Shown: positions 1 to 8,332 of the stretch, one piece after another | Layout of the letters: every line of letters begins with the position of its first letter | Position numbering within the stretch: the first letter of the stretch is position 1 | DNA from: Kitasatospora aureofaciens | Lineage (GTDB): Bacteria > Actinomycetota > Actinomycetes > Streptomycetales > Streptomycetaceae | Assembly (NCBI GenBank): GCA_000720845.1 | Contig: JODU01000003.1 | Coordinates: 1-64,000, forward strand | DNA: 64,000 nucleotides | Reading direction: 5' to 3' | Made by a program: the position numbers and the translations under genes | The notes under the pieces: generated by a model | The model's input: only the letters and a program-made list of their open reading frames with translations | Told to the model about the DNA's origin: nothing | Databases searched by the model: none

Positions 1-112
1 CGGGGGGTGTCCGTCCTCGGAACGGCGCGGAATCGGTCGGCCACAGATCTCCCCCGGCGTTGACGCGCCAACCGCTGCGGGCGGACACCCCCCGACACGT
101 CCCCTTCTCGCC

Positions 113-280
113 GTACGCGGCTGCGGGCCGCCAGCGCCGCGCTGCCCCGGCCCGCCGTACGCGGCTGCGGGCCGCCGACGCCTTCCTGCCCCGGCCCGCC
201 CGTACGCGGCTCTCCCGCCGCGTCGCCATGCCGCCCCGGCTGCGGGCCGTCGTCCGTCGCCCTCGCTGCGGGCCGTCGTG
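113..280. repeat. short GC-rich direct repeats in a non-coding stretch
   Basis: A 20-bp unit, GTACGCGGCTGCGGGCCGCC, occurs exactly at 113-132 and 157-176. Partial copies follow: GTACGCGGCT at 202-211, and GCTGCGGGCCGTCGT near 239-253 and 265-279. The whole stretch 1-461 shows no convincing gene. Open frames cross it only because of the base composition. I read it as intergenic DNA with degenerate repeats; the spacing is irregular, so it is not a CRISPR array. Confidence 0.5.
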
Positions 281-285
281 CCGCT

Positions 286-340
286 GGGGCGATGGGGGTC
301 CCCCCCCCGCTCGGGCGAAGCCGAGAGTGGGGGAGGGTGG
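286..340. repeat. dispersed Streptomyces-type intergenic hairpin repeat
   Basis: The stretch has a C-run, then CTCGGGCGAAGCCGAG (310-325), then a G-run, so it can fold as a two-part hairpin: GGGGGTCCCCC on the left, and a CTCGG/CCGAG stem inside C-run/G-run arms. Similar sequences are common between genes in Streptomyces chromosomes (general knowledge, not searched here). It lies about 120 bp upstream of the methyltransferase start. Confidence 0.5.
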
Positions 341-461
341 CGCAGCGGCACCCCGCTGCGCCGGGCCGCGCTCCCCTCGCGCCCGCACCCGCGCCGGGTG
401 CCGAGGGAACGCCGGACCACTGACCGCACCGCACCCTCGGAGTGCCTCGTACAATCGCCGG

Positions 462-1451
462 GTGAACCAGCCCGCCGCCCCCGCCGACACCCTGCGGGCC
501 GCCCTCGCCGACCTCGTCGACGGGTTGCCGCCCCGCCAGGCGGCGCAGGCCGTGGAGCGGCTGATCGCCAGCTACCGCGGGGACACCCCGACCGACGCCC
601 CCATCCTCCGCGACCGCGCCGACGTCGTCGCCTACGCCGCCTACCGCATGCCGGCCACCTTCGCCGCGGTGCGCTCCGCGCTGGACGCGTTCGCCGCGGC
701 CGTGCCGGGATGGGTGCCCGGCGGTCACGTGGACGTGGGCGGCGGGACCGGCGCCGCGACCTGGGCCGTCAGCGACACCTGGGGCGGGACGCGTCCGGTG
801 ACCGTACTCGACTGGGCCGAACCCGCGCTCGCCCTCGGCCGGGAGATCGCCGCCTCGCTGCCGGCTCTGCGCGACGTCCGCTGGCGGCGTTCCCGGATCG
901 GAGCGGCGCTCGACATCGAGAGCACCGATCTCGTCACGGTGTCCTACGTGCTCAACGAGCTGACCGGACCCGACCGCGCCGCCCTCGTCGACGCCGCCGC
1001 CGGTGCCGCCCGGGCCGTCGTGATCGTGGAAGCGGGTACCCCCGCCGGATACGCCCGCGTCATCGAGGCCCGCGACCGGCTGATCGCCGCCGGGTTCCGG
1101 GTCGCCGCGCCCTGTCCGCACAGTGCCGCCTGCCCCATCGTGCCCGGCACGGACTGGTGCCACTTCGCGGCCCGCGTCAGCCGGTCCAGCCTGCACCGGC
1201 AGGTCAAGAGCGGGTCCCTCGCCTACGAGGACGAGAAGTTCAGCTATGTCGCCGCCACCCGGCTCCCCGCCGAACCCGCCGCCTCCCGGGTGGTCCGGCG
1301 TCCGCAGATCCGCAAGGGCCAGGTGCTGCTCGACCTCTGCGAGCCCGACGAGCGGTTGCGGCGCCGTACGGTCACCAAGCGGCACGGCGACCTGTACAAG
1401 GCGGCCCGCGACGCGGCCTGGGGCGACTCCTGGCCGGCCGGGGAAGACTGA
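462..1451 (+). CDS. Rsm22-family small ribosomal subunit methyltransferase-like protein
   Basis: A 329-residue protein read from the GTG at 462. An in-frame extension upstream to position 60 runs through repeat DNA and looks non-coding. Residues about 88-100 carry a class I SAM-binding motif (HVDVGGGTGAATWA). A cysteine cluster of the form CPHSAACP...WCHF lies near residues 217-232, followed by a basic segment rich in K and R. This layout matches the Rsm22 family (mitochondrial Rsm22 and its bacterial relatives), which acts on the small ribosomal subunit. The cysteines suggest a bound metal or Fe-S centre, which is inference. It is followed after 32 bp by a response regulator on the same strand. 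The target RNA cannot be told from the sequence. Confidence 0.85.
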   Translation: MNQPAAPADTLRAALADLVDGLPPRQAAQAVERLIASYRGDTPTDAPILRDRADVVAYAAYRMPATFAAVRSALDAFAAAVPGWVPGGHVDVGGGTGAATWAVSDTWGGTRPVTVLDWAEPALALGREIAASLPALRDVRWRRSRIGAALDIESTDLVTVSYVLNELTGPDRAALVDAAAGAARAVVIVEAGTPAGYARVIEARDRLIAAGFRVAAPCPHSAACPIVPGTDWCHFAARVSRSSLHRQVKSGSLAYEDEKFSYVAATRLPAEPAASRVVRRPQIRKGQVLLDLCEPDERLRRRTVTKRHGDLYKAARDAAWGDSWPAGED

Positions 1452-1483
1452 CCGGCCCGACGACCCTGGAAGTGGACCTCCCC

Positions 1484-2170
1484 GTGGAACGTGACGTGCG
1501 CCCCGCCCTGCGGATCGTGATCGCCGAGGACGATCCGCTGCTGCGCGAAGGGCTCGCCCTGCTGCTGCGGGCCGAGGGCCTGGACGTGGTGGCCACCGCG
1601 GACACCGGCGAGTCGGTGCTCGCCGCCATCGACGAGCACGAGCCGGACGTGGCCATCCTGGACGTGCGCATGCCGCCCACCCACACCGACGAGGGGGTCC
1701 GCGCGGCCGTCGAGGCGCGGCGGCGGCGCCCCGGACTCGCCGTGCTGGTGCTGTCCGCGTATGTGGAGCAGTCCTTCGCCACCGACCTGCTGACCGGGGG
1801 AGTGGGCGGCCTCGGCTATCTGCTCAAGGAACGCGTCGGCCGGGTCGAGGAGTTCATGGACGCGCTCGGCCGGGTCGCGGGCGGCGGCACCGCCATCGAC
1901 CCGGAGGTCGTCGCCCAGCTGTTCACGCGGACCCGGCAGGACACCCGGCTGGAGCGGCTCAGCCCGCGCGAGCGGGAGGTGCTCGGTCTGATGGCCGAGG
2001 GCCTGGGCAACAGCGCCATCGCCGGACGGCTCGTGGTCACCGACGGTGCCGTCCACAAGCACATCCGCAGCATCTTCGCCAAGCTCGACCTGTCCCCGGC
2101 CGACCAGGTCGACCGGCGGGTGGCGGCCGTCCTGCACTATCTGGAGAACGCGCGGGCGCCACGCCACTGA
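1484..2170 (+). CDS. NarL/FixJ-family response regulator (LuxR-type HTH)
   Basis: A 228-residue two-domain regulator. The receiver domain has the acidic pocket E-D-D at 15-17, the phospho-acceptor Asp60 (AILDVRMPP) and the conserved Lys115 (GYLLKE). A LuxR-type helix-turn-helix spans about 158-205 (LSPREREVLGLMAEG...). All key receiver residues are present, so phosphorylation-dependent DNA binding is expected. The start is uncertain: GTG 1484 has a GGAAG sequence about 11 bp upstream, and GTG 1472 in the same frame would add four residues. No histidine kinase gene lies beside it in the window, so it is an orphan here. Targets are unknown. Confidence 0.88.
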   Translation: MERDVRPALRIVIAEDDPLLREGLALLLRAEGLDVVATADTGESVLAAIDEHEPDVAILDVRMPPTHTDEGVRAAVEARRRRPGLAVLVLSAYVEQSFATDLLTGGVGGLGYLLKERVGRVEEFMDALGRVAGGGTAIDPEVVAQLFTRTRQDTRLERLSPREREVLGLMAEGLGNSAIAGRLVVTDGAVHKHIRSIFAKLDLSPADQVDRRVAAVLHYLENARAPRH

Positions 2171-2189
2171 GCGGCCGGGGAGGGCGCGG

Positions 2190-2369
2190 TCAGCTCCTCG
2201 GGTTCTGCTGCCGTTCCCGCAGTCTGCGCAGCAGTTCCTGCTTCTGGGCCTGCGGCGACAGGCCGCCGCCGACGCGGGCGGCCCGGTCACCGCCGCGCAG
2301 GGCGTCACGGCCCAGCTTCCGGCGTGTGCCGCCGACTCCCAGCATGTTTCCGGCTCCACCTCGGGTCAT
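2190..2369 (-). CDS. DUF6243-like small protein
   Basis: A 59-residue gene found by reading the minus strand. The product begins MTRGGAGNMLGVGGTRRK and ends in a charged helix (QAQKQELLRRLRERQQ). A strong ribosome-binding site (GAGAGGAGAA) precedes the ATG. The N-terminal GGAGNMLGVGG stretch and the length agree with my memory of the DUF6243 family of Streptomyces small proteins, whose function is unknown. It is transcribed divergently from the TetR gene at 2470, and the 100-bp gap holds a duplicated operator, so it is a likely target of that regulator (inference). Confidence 0.75.
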   Translation of the reverse strand: MTRGGAGNMLGVGGTRRKLGRDALRGGDRAARVGGGLSPQAQKQELLRRLRERQQNPRS

Positions 2370-2404
2370 GTCGTTCTCCTCTCGGACCGACGCATGGAGA
2401 GACG

Positions 2405-2446
2405 AGACGTGTCGTCTTGCCTTGCTTTCGGCGAGACGTCACGTCT
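2405..2446. promoter_or_regulatory. duplicated TetR-type operator between divergent genes
   Basis: Two copies of a 13-bp inverted repeat, AGACGTnACGTCT, lie 29 bp apart: AGACGTGTCGTCT at 2405-2417 (one mismatch) and AGACGTCACGTCT at 2434-2446 (perfect arms). They fill the gap between the DUF6243 gene and the TetR gene. A TTGACA-like hexamer on the minus strand (2448-2453) abuts the second copy, so binding there would block a promoter. The likely ligand is the adjacent TetR protein acting as autorepressor and repressor of the small gene. Confidence 0.65.
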
Positions 2447-2469
2447 TGTCAACCTGGTAACTTCGGAGC

Positions 2470-3126
2470 ATGGCCACCATCCGGAAGTCCGCCCGCACCA
2501 CGCCCACCGCCGCCGAGCGGCCGCATCCCGACGCCACCCGGCGCAGCCAGCGGTCCCGCCAGGCCATCTACGACGCCGCCCTCGCCCTGGTCGGGGACGT
2601 CGGCTACCCGAAGACCACCATCGAGGGCATCGCAGCCCGCGCGGGCGTGGGCAAGCAGACGATCTACCGGTGGTGGTCCTCGAAGGCGGAGGTGCTCCTG
2701 GAGGCCTTCCTCGACCTCGGTGAGCAGGCCGTCCACGCCCAGGGGCAGGAAGCGCCCTACGCCATCCCGGACACCGGCGACATCGCCGCCGACCTCAAGG
2801 CCGTACTGCGCGCCACCGTCGACCAGCTGTACGACCCGAAGTTCGAGGTGCCGTCCCGCGCCCTGGCCGCGGAAGGGCTCGTCAACGAACAGCTCGGCCG
2901 GGAGTTCGTCGCCAAGCTCCTGGAGCCGTCGCTCCAGCTCCACGCCGACCGGCTGCGTGCCGCCCAGGCGGCCGGCCAGGTGCGGCCGGAGATCGACCCG
3001 CGCATCGCGCTGGAACTCTTCGTCTCGCCGCTCGCCCAGCGCTGGCTCCAGCACACGGGGCCGGTCTCCTACGACTACACCGACACCCTCGTCGATTACG
3101 CGCTGCACGGGCTCGCCCCGCGGTGA
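2470..3126 (+). CDS. TetR/AcrR-family transcriptional regulator
   Basis: A 218-residue regulator with an N-terminal TetR helix-turn-helix at about residues 33-75. The motif TTIEGIAARAGVGKQTIYRWW is typical, with the tyrosine and tryptophans of the recognition helix. The C-terminal ligand-binding domain ends in LVDYALHGLAPR and is of the TetR_C type common in Streptomyces. The start ATG 2470 lies 3 bp after a CGGAG sequence; an upstream in-frame start is not evident. It is divergent from the DUF6243 gene, with two copies of an inverted repeat between them. The ligand is unknown. Confidence 0.9.
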   Translation: MATIRKSARTTPTAAERPHPDATRRSQRSRQAIYDAALALVGDVGYPKTTIEGIAARAGVGKQTIYRWWSSKAEVLLEAFLDLGEQAVHAQGQEAPYAIPDTGDIAADLKAVLRATVDQLYDPKFEVPSRALAAEGLVNEQLGREFVAKLLEPSLQLHADRLRAAQAAGQVRPEIDPRIALELFVSPLAQRWLQHTGPVSYDYTDTLVDYALHGLAPR

Positions 3127-3217
3127 CCAGGGAAGTTTGTCCCTTCGCGACCCCGAAGCGCTGAATGGTGCGACGATAGGGCATGCTGGTGCGCACGACG
3201 GCGAGGCAAGGGGATAG

Positions 3218-3949
3218 ATGAGCGCGGAGTTCGGCGGTCGGGGCGGTCTGCAGGGCAAACTCTCCTCGTGGCTGCGCGGACGCCGGCCCAAGGAGGCCAC
3301 CTCGGACGGTGGCCGGGAGGATCTGCTGCTCGCCGCCGCCGGTGCCGGACTGCCCCTGGCGCCCGCCGCGCACCCCGCCGGATACCGTTGCTCCTGCGAC
3401 CGCGTGGGCTGTCCCACCCCCGCCCGGCACCCGGTGTCGTTCGCCTGGCAGACGCAGTCCACCACGGACCGCGCCCAGATCGAGCGCTGGGCCCGGCACC
3501 AGCCCGAGGCCAACTTCATCACCGCGACCGGCATGGTGCACGACGTACTCGACGTGCCGTTGCAGGCCGGCCGGGAGGCGCTGGAGCGGCTGCTCGCCGC
3601 CGGTGTCGAGGTCGGGCCGGTCGCCGAGAGCGACGACGGACGCATGCTGCTGTTCACCCTCACCCGCGGCACCCCCGAGGACGAGGACGAGTGGTGGCCC
3701 TGCGAGCTGGACTGCCACCCCGAGACCATGGACGAGCACCCCGGGCTGCGCTGGCACTGCCGCGGCTCCTATGTGCTGGTGCCGCCGGCCCGGCTGCCCG
3801 GGGAACACCGCACGGTGCACTGGGTGCGCGGTCTTGAGCATCCGCTGCCGGATCCGCTGACCCTGCTGGAGACCCTCACCGACGCCTGCGCCCGGCACGC
3901 CGGTGAGGAGAGCGACCACGAGGGAGCCTCCTGGCCGCTGCGCCGCTGA
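3218..3949 (+). CDS. bifunctional primase/polymerase N-terminal-domain protein
   Basis: A 243-residue protein that resembles the N-terminal primase/polymerase (prim-pol) domain found alone in many actinobacteria. Visible hallmarks are LAAAGAGLPLAPAAHPAG near residue 40, the cysteine-bearing YRCSCDRVGCPTPARHP near 56-72, and WARHQPEANFITATG near 90-104. The later half (ELDCHPETMDEHPGLRWHC, GSYVLVPPARLPG) also fits. There is no helicase domain, so it is a stand-alone version. AAGGGGAT precedes the ATG. It is monocistronic: the next gene converges on it with a 3-bp gap. A role in priming or repair DNA synthesis is only inferred. Confidence 0.8.
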   Translation: MSAEFGGRGGLQGKLSSWLRGRRPKEATSDGGREDLLLAAAGAGLPLAPAAHPAGYRCSCDRVGCPTPARHPVSFAWQTQSTTDRAQIERWARHQPEANFITATGMVHDVLDVPLQAGREALERLLAAGVEVGPVAESDDGRMLLFTLTRGTPEDEDEWWPCELDCHPETMDEHPGLRWHCRGSYVLVPPARLPGEHRTVHWVRGLEHPLPDPLTLLETLTDACARHAGEESDHEGASWPLRR

Positions 3950-3952
3950 GCG

Positions 3953-4942
3953 CTACTCGCCCTTCCCCGACGTCAGGCCCTGGACCCGGCCGAGCACCGA
4001 CACCGGTCCGTCCGCCGGGTCGAGCGCGACCTCGTTGGAGACGAACTCCATCGTCAGCGACTGCTTGATCTCGCCGTCCGTCAGCGCCAGCACGTCCTTG
4101 TTCGGCGTCGGCACCGACGCGCCCCGCGCGGCGGTCTGCTTCTCGAAGTGCCGCGAGGTGAAGAACACCAGCGCCCCGCCGTCCTTCGTGCGCAGCGCCA
4201 GCGGCGCGTAGTCGCCGTTCGCCAGCGGCTCGTCGATGTACTGGGTGACCAGGCCCGGGCGGATCGAGCGCTTCTCGCGCAGCGCGCGCCAGGAGCTGGT
4301 GTGCACGCCGTCCGCGAAGGCCTTGCCGCCGTCCCGCAGATACGTCGTGTAGTCCTTGCTCAGGTCGGCCGGCGGGACGCTCACGTCGGTGGAGTTCGCG
4401 GGCACGGCCTCGGCCCAGCCGTCCCGGTCGGTCTTGAACTCGGGCACCTTGCCGGGGGCGACCAGCGTCAGGTACGCCGCCTCCCAGGTCTCCTCCAGAC
4501 CGTTCCGGGTGAACACCAGCAGCCAGCGGGCCTTGCCGCCCTTGTTGGCCTTGGTGTCCGCGACGAACCAGCGGGGCCAGCCCGCCTTCTTCGGGATCGT
4601 GAACTTCGCGTCGGTCAGCTCCAGCGGCGCGTGCGCCGGATTGCCGTCGGGGTGGTTGACCGCGCCCGCCTTCAGCCGCGCCGAGTCGATCGCGGCGAGG
4701 GCGCCGGTGGTGTGGTCGGCGTCCAGGGAGGCGTCGTACGCCTTGTCGGCCGCGTTGTAGGCGGTGGTGAACTGCTCCAGCGCCTTCGCGGCCTCGGCCC
4801 GGGTGGCCGAGGGGAGCACCTCGCGCTCACCGTGCACCACCACGCAGCCGCTCGCCGTCAGCGACAACGCGGTCGCCGAGGCGGATATGAGCGCGCACTT
4901 CTCAAGCCTGCGGGGCCTTCGAGGGCCGCGATCCTGGCTCAT
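3953..4942 (-). CDS. putative lipoprotein overlapping efeU
   Basis: A 329-residue protein with a basic N-terminus, a short hydrophobic segment and the lipobox LTASGC at about residues 28-33, so it is probably a lipid-anchored exported protein. The mature part has no motif I recognise with confidence. It looks like the hypothetical lipoproteins of Streptomyces that carry a repeated alpha/beta domain. The start overlaps the 3' end of efeU by 41 nt on the same strand, so it is probably the last gene of the efeO-efeB-efeU operon and may be translationally coupled. A link to iron uptake is inferred only from this position. Confidence 0.75.
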   Translation of the reverse strand: MSQDRGPRRPRRLEKCALISASATALSLTASGCVVVHGEREVLPSATRAEAAKALEQFTTAYNAADKAYDASLDADHTTGALAAIDSARLKAGAVNHPDGNPAHAPLELTDAKFTIPKKAGWPRWFVADTKANKGGKARWLLVFTRNGLEETWEAAYLTLVAPGKVPEFKTDRDGWAEAVPANSTDVSVPPADLSKDYTTYLRDGGKAFADGVHTSSWRALREKRSIRPGLVTQYIDEPLANGDYAPLALRTKDGGALVFFTSRHFEKQTAARGASVPTPNKDVLALTDGEIKQSLTMEFVSNEVALDPADGPVSVLGRVQGLTSGKGE

Positions 4943-5774
4943 CAGGTTCCTTCACCTTCCCCTTCCCGGAGGCGAACCCTACCGGGGCGAGGAAGAGCGC
5001 GAGCGCCGGGACCAGGTAGAGCAGCCACACCGTGACCTGGAGGACGGTCGGATCGGGCTGGAAGTTGAACACGCCCTTGAGCAGGGTGCCGTACCAGCTG
5101 GACGGATCGACCGTGTTGCTGATGTCGAAGGCCAGGTTCGTCAGGCCCGGTACCAGGTCCGCCTCCTGGAGGTCGTGCACGCCGTACGCCAGGACGCCCG
5201 CCGCCACGACGACCAGCATGCCGCCGGTCCAGGTGAAGAACTTGGCCAGGTTGATGCGCACCGCGCCCTTGTAGAACAGCCAGCCGAGCAGCACCGCCGT
5301 GGCCAGCCCGAGGGCCACGCCGATCAGCGGGCGCGGGGTGCCGTCGCTCGCCGCGTGCACCGACGCCCACACGAACAGGGCCGTCTCCAGGCCCTCCCGG
5401 CCGACCGCCAGGAACGCCGTGGCCACCAGCGCGCCGGTGCCCATCGCCAGGGCCGCGTCCAGCCTGCCGTGCAGCTCCGCCTTCAGGTGCCGGGCGGTGC
5501 GCCGCATCCAGAAGACCATCCACGTCACCAGCACCACGGCCAGGATGGAGAGCGAACCGCCCAGCGCCTCCTGCGCCTTGAACGTCAGCTCCTGCGAGCC
5601 GAACTCCAGCGCGCAGCCGAAGCCGAGCGCGATGGCGATCGCCACGCCGATGCCCGCCCAGATGGGCTTCAGGGCGTCCCGGCGGCCCGTCTTGACCAGA
5701 TAGGCGATCAGGATGCAGACGACGAGTGAGGCCTCCAGGCCCTCGCGCAGTCCGATCAGGTAGTTGGAGAACAC
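4902..5774 (-). CDS. efeU: EfeU, Fe transporter permease (FTR1 family)
   Basis: A 290-residue multi-spanning membrane protein starting at GTG 5774, with AAGGAGG about 8 bp upstream. Both iron-binding R-E-x-x-E motifs of the FTR1/OFeT family are present: REGLE at 10-14 (GLREGLEASL) and REGLE at 126-130 (GREGLETALF). It imports iron across the cytoplasmic membrane as part of the EfeUOB system. The start is 2 bp downstream of the efeB stop codon, so the genes are co-transcribed. The charged C-terminal tail is cytoplasmic in the usual topology. Confidence 0.93.
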   Translation of the reverse strand: MFSNYLIGLREGLEASLVVCILIAYLVKTGRRDALKPIWAGIGVAIAIALGFGCALEFGSQELTFKAQEALGGSLSILAVVLVTWMVFWMRRTARHLKAELHGRLDAALAMGTGALVATAFLAVGREGLETALFVWASVHAASDGTPRPLIGVALGLATAVLLGWLFYKGAVRINLAKFFTWTGGMLVVVAAGVLAYGVHDLQEADLVPGLTNLAFDISNTVDPSSWYGTLLKGVFNFQPDPTVLQVTVWLLYLVPALALFLAPVGFASGKGKVKEPDEPGSRPSKAPQA

Positions 5775-5776
5775 GG

Positions 5777-7033
5777 TTACGCCTCCTTGCCGAACAGCGT
5801 GCTGCCCCACCAGTCGTCCGCGTCGCGGACCCCGGGCGGCACGGCGAAGACCGCCGAACCCACGTGCTGGATGTACTCGTTGAGCGCGTCCGTCGCCAGG
5901 TTCCGCTGGACGGGGACGAAGCCGGTGCGGATGTCGCGCTGGTAGGCCAGGAAGAACAGGCCGGCGTCCAGGCGGCCCAGGCCGTCCGTGCCGTCGGTGA
6001 AGGAGTAGCCGCGGCGCAGCAGCGTCGCCCCGCCGTTGGAGTCGGGGTGCGCGAGCCGGACGTGCGCGTCGGGCTTCATCGCCTTCAGGAACGGCTCGTC
6101 GCGCTCCTTGGCCTTGCCGACCGGGGCGCCCTCGCCCTTGTCGCGGCCGAACACGTCCTCCTGCTCCTGCAGCGGGGCTCGGTCCCAGGTCTCGATGTGC
6201 ATGCGGATGCGCCGCGCGACGAGGTAGGAGCCGCCCGCCATCCAGGCCTGGCCGTCCTTCTCGGCGGCCCAGACGAACTTCGCCAGCCGGTCCTGGTCCG
6301 TGCCCGCGATGTTGCGGGTGCCGTCCTTGAAGCCGAGCAGGTTGCGCGGGGTCTGCTCGTCGGGCGTCGTGGACGAGGTCTTGCCGAAGCCGAGCTGCGA
6401 CCAGCGCACGACCACCTTGCCGAAGCCGATGCGGGCGAGGTTGCGGATCGCGTGCACGGCGACCTGGGGGTCGTCGGCGCAGGCCTGGACGCAGAGGTCG
6501 CCGCCGCTGCGGGCCTTGTCGAGATTGTCCCCGGGGAACCTCGGCAGGTCGGCCAGGGCCTCGGGACGCCGGTCGGCGAGGCCGAACCTGGCGAAGAGGG
6601 ACGGGCCGAAGCCGATGGTGAGGGTCAGCCGGGACGGCCTGAGGCCCAGTGCCTCACCGGTGTCGTCCGGCGGGGCCTCGGGCAGCCCGCCGTAGGCGCC
6701 CTCGCCCACCGCGTGACCGGCGGTCATCGCGCGGGCCGCCGCCGTCCACTCCTTGAGCAGCGCGACGAACGTGGCCCGGTCCTCGGTCGTCACGTCGAAC
6801 GCCGCGAAGTGCAGGCGGTCCTGCACCGGCGTCGCGATGCCCGCCTGGTGCGCCCCGTGGAAGGGGACGGCGGAGCCCGCGCCGGCACCGGCCGGGGCCG
6901 CGTCGTCGCCGGTGCGGTCCATCGCCACCGCCCCGCCGGCCGCCGCGGCGGCGCCGAGCGCGAGGCCCGCGCCGCCCCAGCCGATCAGCGCCCGCCGGGA
7001 CGGGGAGGGGGCGGGGGACTCGGTGTCCGTCAT
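5777..7033 (-). CDS. efeB: EfeB, Dyp-type heme peroxidase / deferrochelatase
   Basis: A 418-residue protein with a twin-arginine signal (SPSRRALIGWGGAGL, residues 10-24), so it is exported folded with its heme. The Dyp-peroxidase signature GXXDG appears as GFKDGTRN, and a later region, AHVRLAHP, contains the candidate proximal heme histidine. The start ATG 7033 was chosen because it places the Tat motif at the N-terminus; the reading frame upstream encodes an unlikely arginine-rich leader. In EfeUOB systems this protein acts with EfeO to oxidise Fe(II) or release iron before import by EfeU. It lies 16 bp downstream of efeO. Confidence 0.93.
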   Translation of the reverse strand: MTDTESPAPSPSRRALIGWGGAGLALGAAAAAGGAVAMDRTGDDAAPAGAGAGSAVPFHGAHQAGIATPVQDRLHFAAFDVTTEDRATFVALLKEWTAAARAMTAGHAVGEGAYGGLPEAPPDDTGEALGLRPSRLTLTIGFGPSLFARFGLADRRPEALADLPRFPGDNLDKARSGGDLCVQACADDPQVAVHAIRNLARIGFGKVVVRWSQLGFGKTSSTTPDEQTPRNLLGFKDGTRNIAGTDQDRLAKFVWAAEKDGQAWMAGGSYLVARRIRMHIETWDRAPLQEQEDVFGRDKGEGAPVGKAKERDEPFLKAMKPDAHVRLAHPDSNGGATLLRRGYSFTDGTDGLGRLDAGLFFLAYQRDIRTGFVPVQRNLATDALNEYIQHVGSAVFAVPPGVRDADDWWGSTLFGKEA

Positions 7034-7049
7034 CGTCGTCTCCCCGCGT

Positions 7050-8204
7050 CTACTTGGTGACCACGGCCGCGGCGAGCTTGGACAGCGGCTCCGCGAGCGC
7101 GTTGACCGCGTCCGACAGCTCCTTGCGGTCCGCCTTGCCGACCTTGTCGTAGGAGGTGAACTCATAGGAACCGGGGTTCGGGCGGTACTGGTCGAGCAGC
7201 TTGTCCAGCGCCGCGAACTGGCCGTCCAGCTCCGTCGTCAGCGCCGCGTCGTTCTCCTTGGCGACCGGCTTCAGCAGCGCGTACGACTTCTGCGCGCCCT
7301 CCACGTTGGCCTTGAAGTCGACCAGGTCGGTGTGCGAGTAACGCTCCTCCTCGCCGGTGACCTTGCCGGTGGCGACCTCGTCGAGCAGCTCCTTGGCGCC
7401 GTTGGCCATGGAGGTCGGGGTGATCTCGGCCTTGCCGACCCGGTTCTGCCAGTCCTTCAGGTCGGTCACCAGGGTGGCGGCGAGTTCCTTCTCGCGGTCG
7501 CCGATCTTCTTGTCCTGCCACAGCGCCTTCTCCAGGCGGTGCCAGCCGGTCCAGTCGGTCGCCGGGTCCTGGCCCGCCTCCAGACCGTCCTCGCGGACGT
7601 CGACCTGCGGGTCGATGTCACCGAAGGACTCCGCGACCGGCTCCGTGCGCTCCCAGCCGATGCGGGAGGGGGCGTACGCCTTCTTCGCGGCCTCCAGGTC
7701 ACCGGCCTCGACGGCCTTCGCGAACGCCTCGGCCTTCGGGAGGGTCTCGTCGGCCTGCTGCTGCACGTACTGGCGGTAGGCGGCCACGGCCTCGTCGAGG
7801 CGCGGGTCGCGCGCGGCGGTCTTCCCGCCGGTGGCCCTGACGTCCTGGCGGATGCCCTTGCCCTTCATGCCGGGCTTGCAGGCGATCCGGTAGTCGCCCG
7901 CCTTCACTTCGGCCGTGACCCGCTGCTTGGTGCCGGGGCCGATGTTCTCCCGCTCGGTGACCACCCGGTCGTCGGGGAAGAGCAGGTAGACCTCGGTGAC
8001 CTTGGAACCCTTGTTCTCGACGGCGAGTTCGACGTGACCGGCCGGGAACTCGGCCTTCGACACCTCGCACTTGTCGTCCGTCGCCGTCACCGTGATGACG
8101 TGATCGCCGTCCTCGGCACCGCTCTTCTCCGTGCACCCCGTGACGGCGGCCAGGGCCGCGGCGGTGGCGACGGCGGTGACGACGGAGAGTCTGGCGGCTC
8201 GCAT
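7050..8204 (-). CDS. efeO: EfeO, iron-binding lipoprotein (cupredoxin + M75 domains)
   Basis: A 384-residue lipoprotein with lipobox AAVTGC at about 19-24. An N-terminal cupredoxin-like domain (about residues 35-125) holds a cysteine, methionine and histidine typical of EfeO (TATDDKCEVSKAEFPAGHV and CKPGMKG). The C-terminal M75 (peptidase-like) domain contains the HxxE motif in GWHRLEKALW. It binds iron outside the membrane and hands it to EfeB/EfeU. It is the first gene of the operon, and an iron box lies about 50-70 bp upstream of its ATG. Confidence 0.93.
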   Translation of the reverse strand: MRAARLSVVTAVATAAALAAVTGCTEKSGAEDGDHVITVTATDDKCEVSKAEFPAGHVELAVENKGSKVTEVYLLFPDDRVVTERENIGPGTKQRVTAEVKAGDYRIACKPGMKGKGIRQDVRATGGKTAARDPRLDEAVAAYRQYVQQQADETLPKAEAFAKAVEAGDLEAAKKAYAPSRIGWERTEPVAESFGDIDPQVDVREDGLEAGQDPATDWTGWHRLEKALWQDKKIGDREKELAATLVTDLKDWQNRVGKAEITPTSMANGAKELLDEVATGKVTGEEERYSHTDLVDFKANVEGAQKSYALLKPVAKENDAALTTELDGQFAALDKLLDQYRPNPGSYEFTSYDKVGKADRKELSDAVNALAEPLSKLAAAVVTK

Positions 8205-8255
8205 GCGGGCTCCAAAGAACGGCCGAAAGTGCGCGTGACGGGCCTCACAGGAAGG

Positions 8256-8274
8256 TGAGGCTGGCCTAACATAC
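8256..8274. promoter_or_regulatory. iron box (DtxR-family, IdeR/DmdR site) upstream of efeO
   Basis: TGAGGCTGGCCTAACATAC matches 14 of 19 positions of the DtxR/IdeR consensus TTAGGTTAGSCTAACCTAA. It lies 51 bp upstream of the efeO start. Immediately beside it (8274-8292) is a direct repeat, CCTAAGGA-TTT-CCTAAGGA, whose half-sites also resemble the TTAGG core, so the site may extend. It predicts repression of efeOBU by Fe(II)-bound DmdR/IdeR. Confidence 0.7.
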
Positions 8275-8332
8275 CTAAGGATTTCCTAAGGAAAACCAGT
8301 CCATACGGTGATCCGAATCTCATGGACGGTGT

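Noticed and set aside
113..280. CRISPR-like array
   Set aside because: Only two exact copies, irregular spacing, no cas genes, and repeat sequences of ordinary GC-rich type.
60..461. An N-terminal extension of the Rsm22-like gene
   Set aside because: The translation is arginine/proline nonsense through repeat DNA. The GTG at 462 gives the expected family start.
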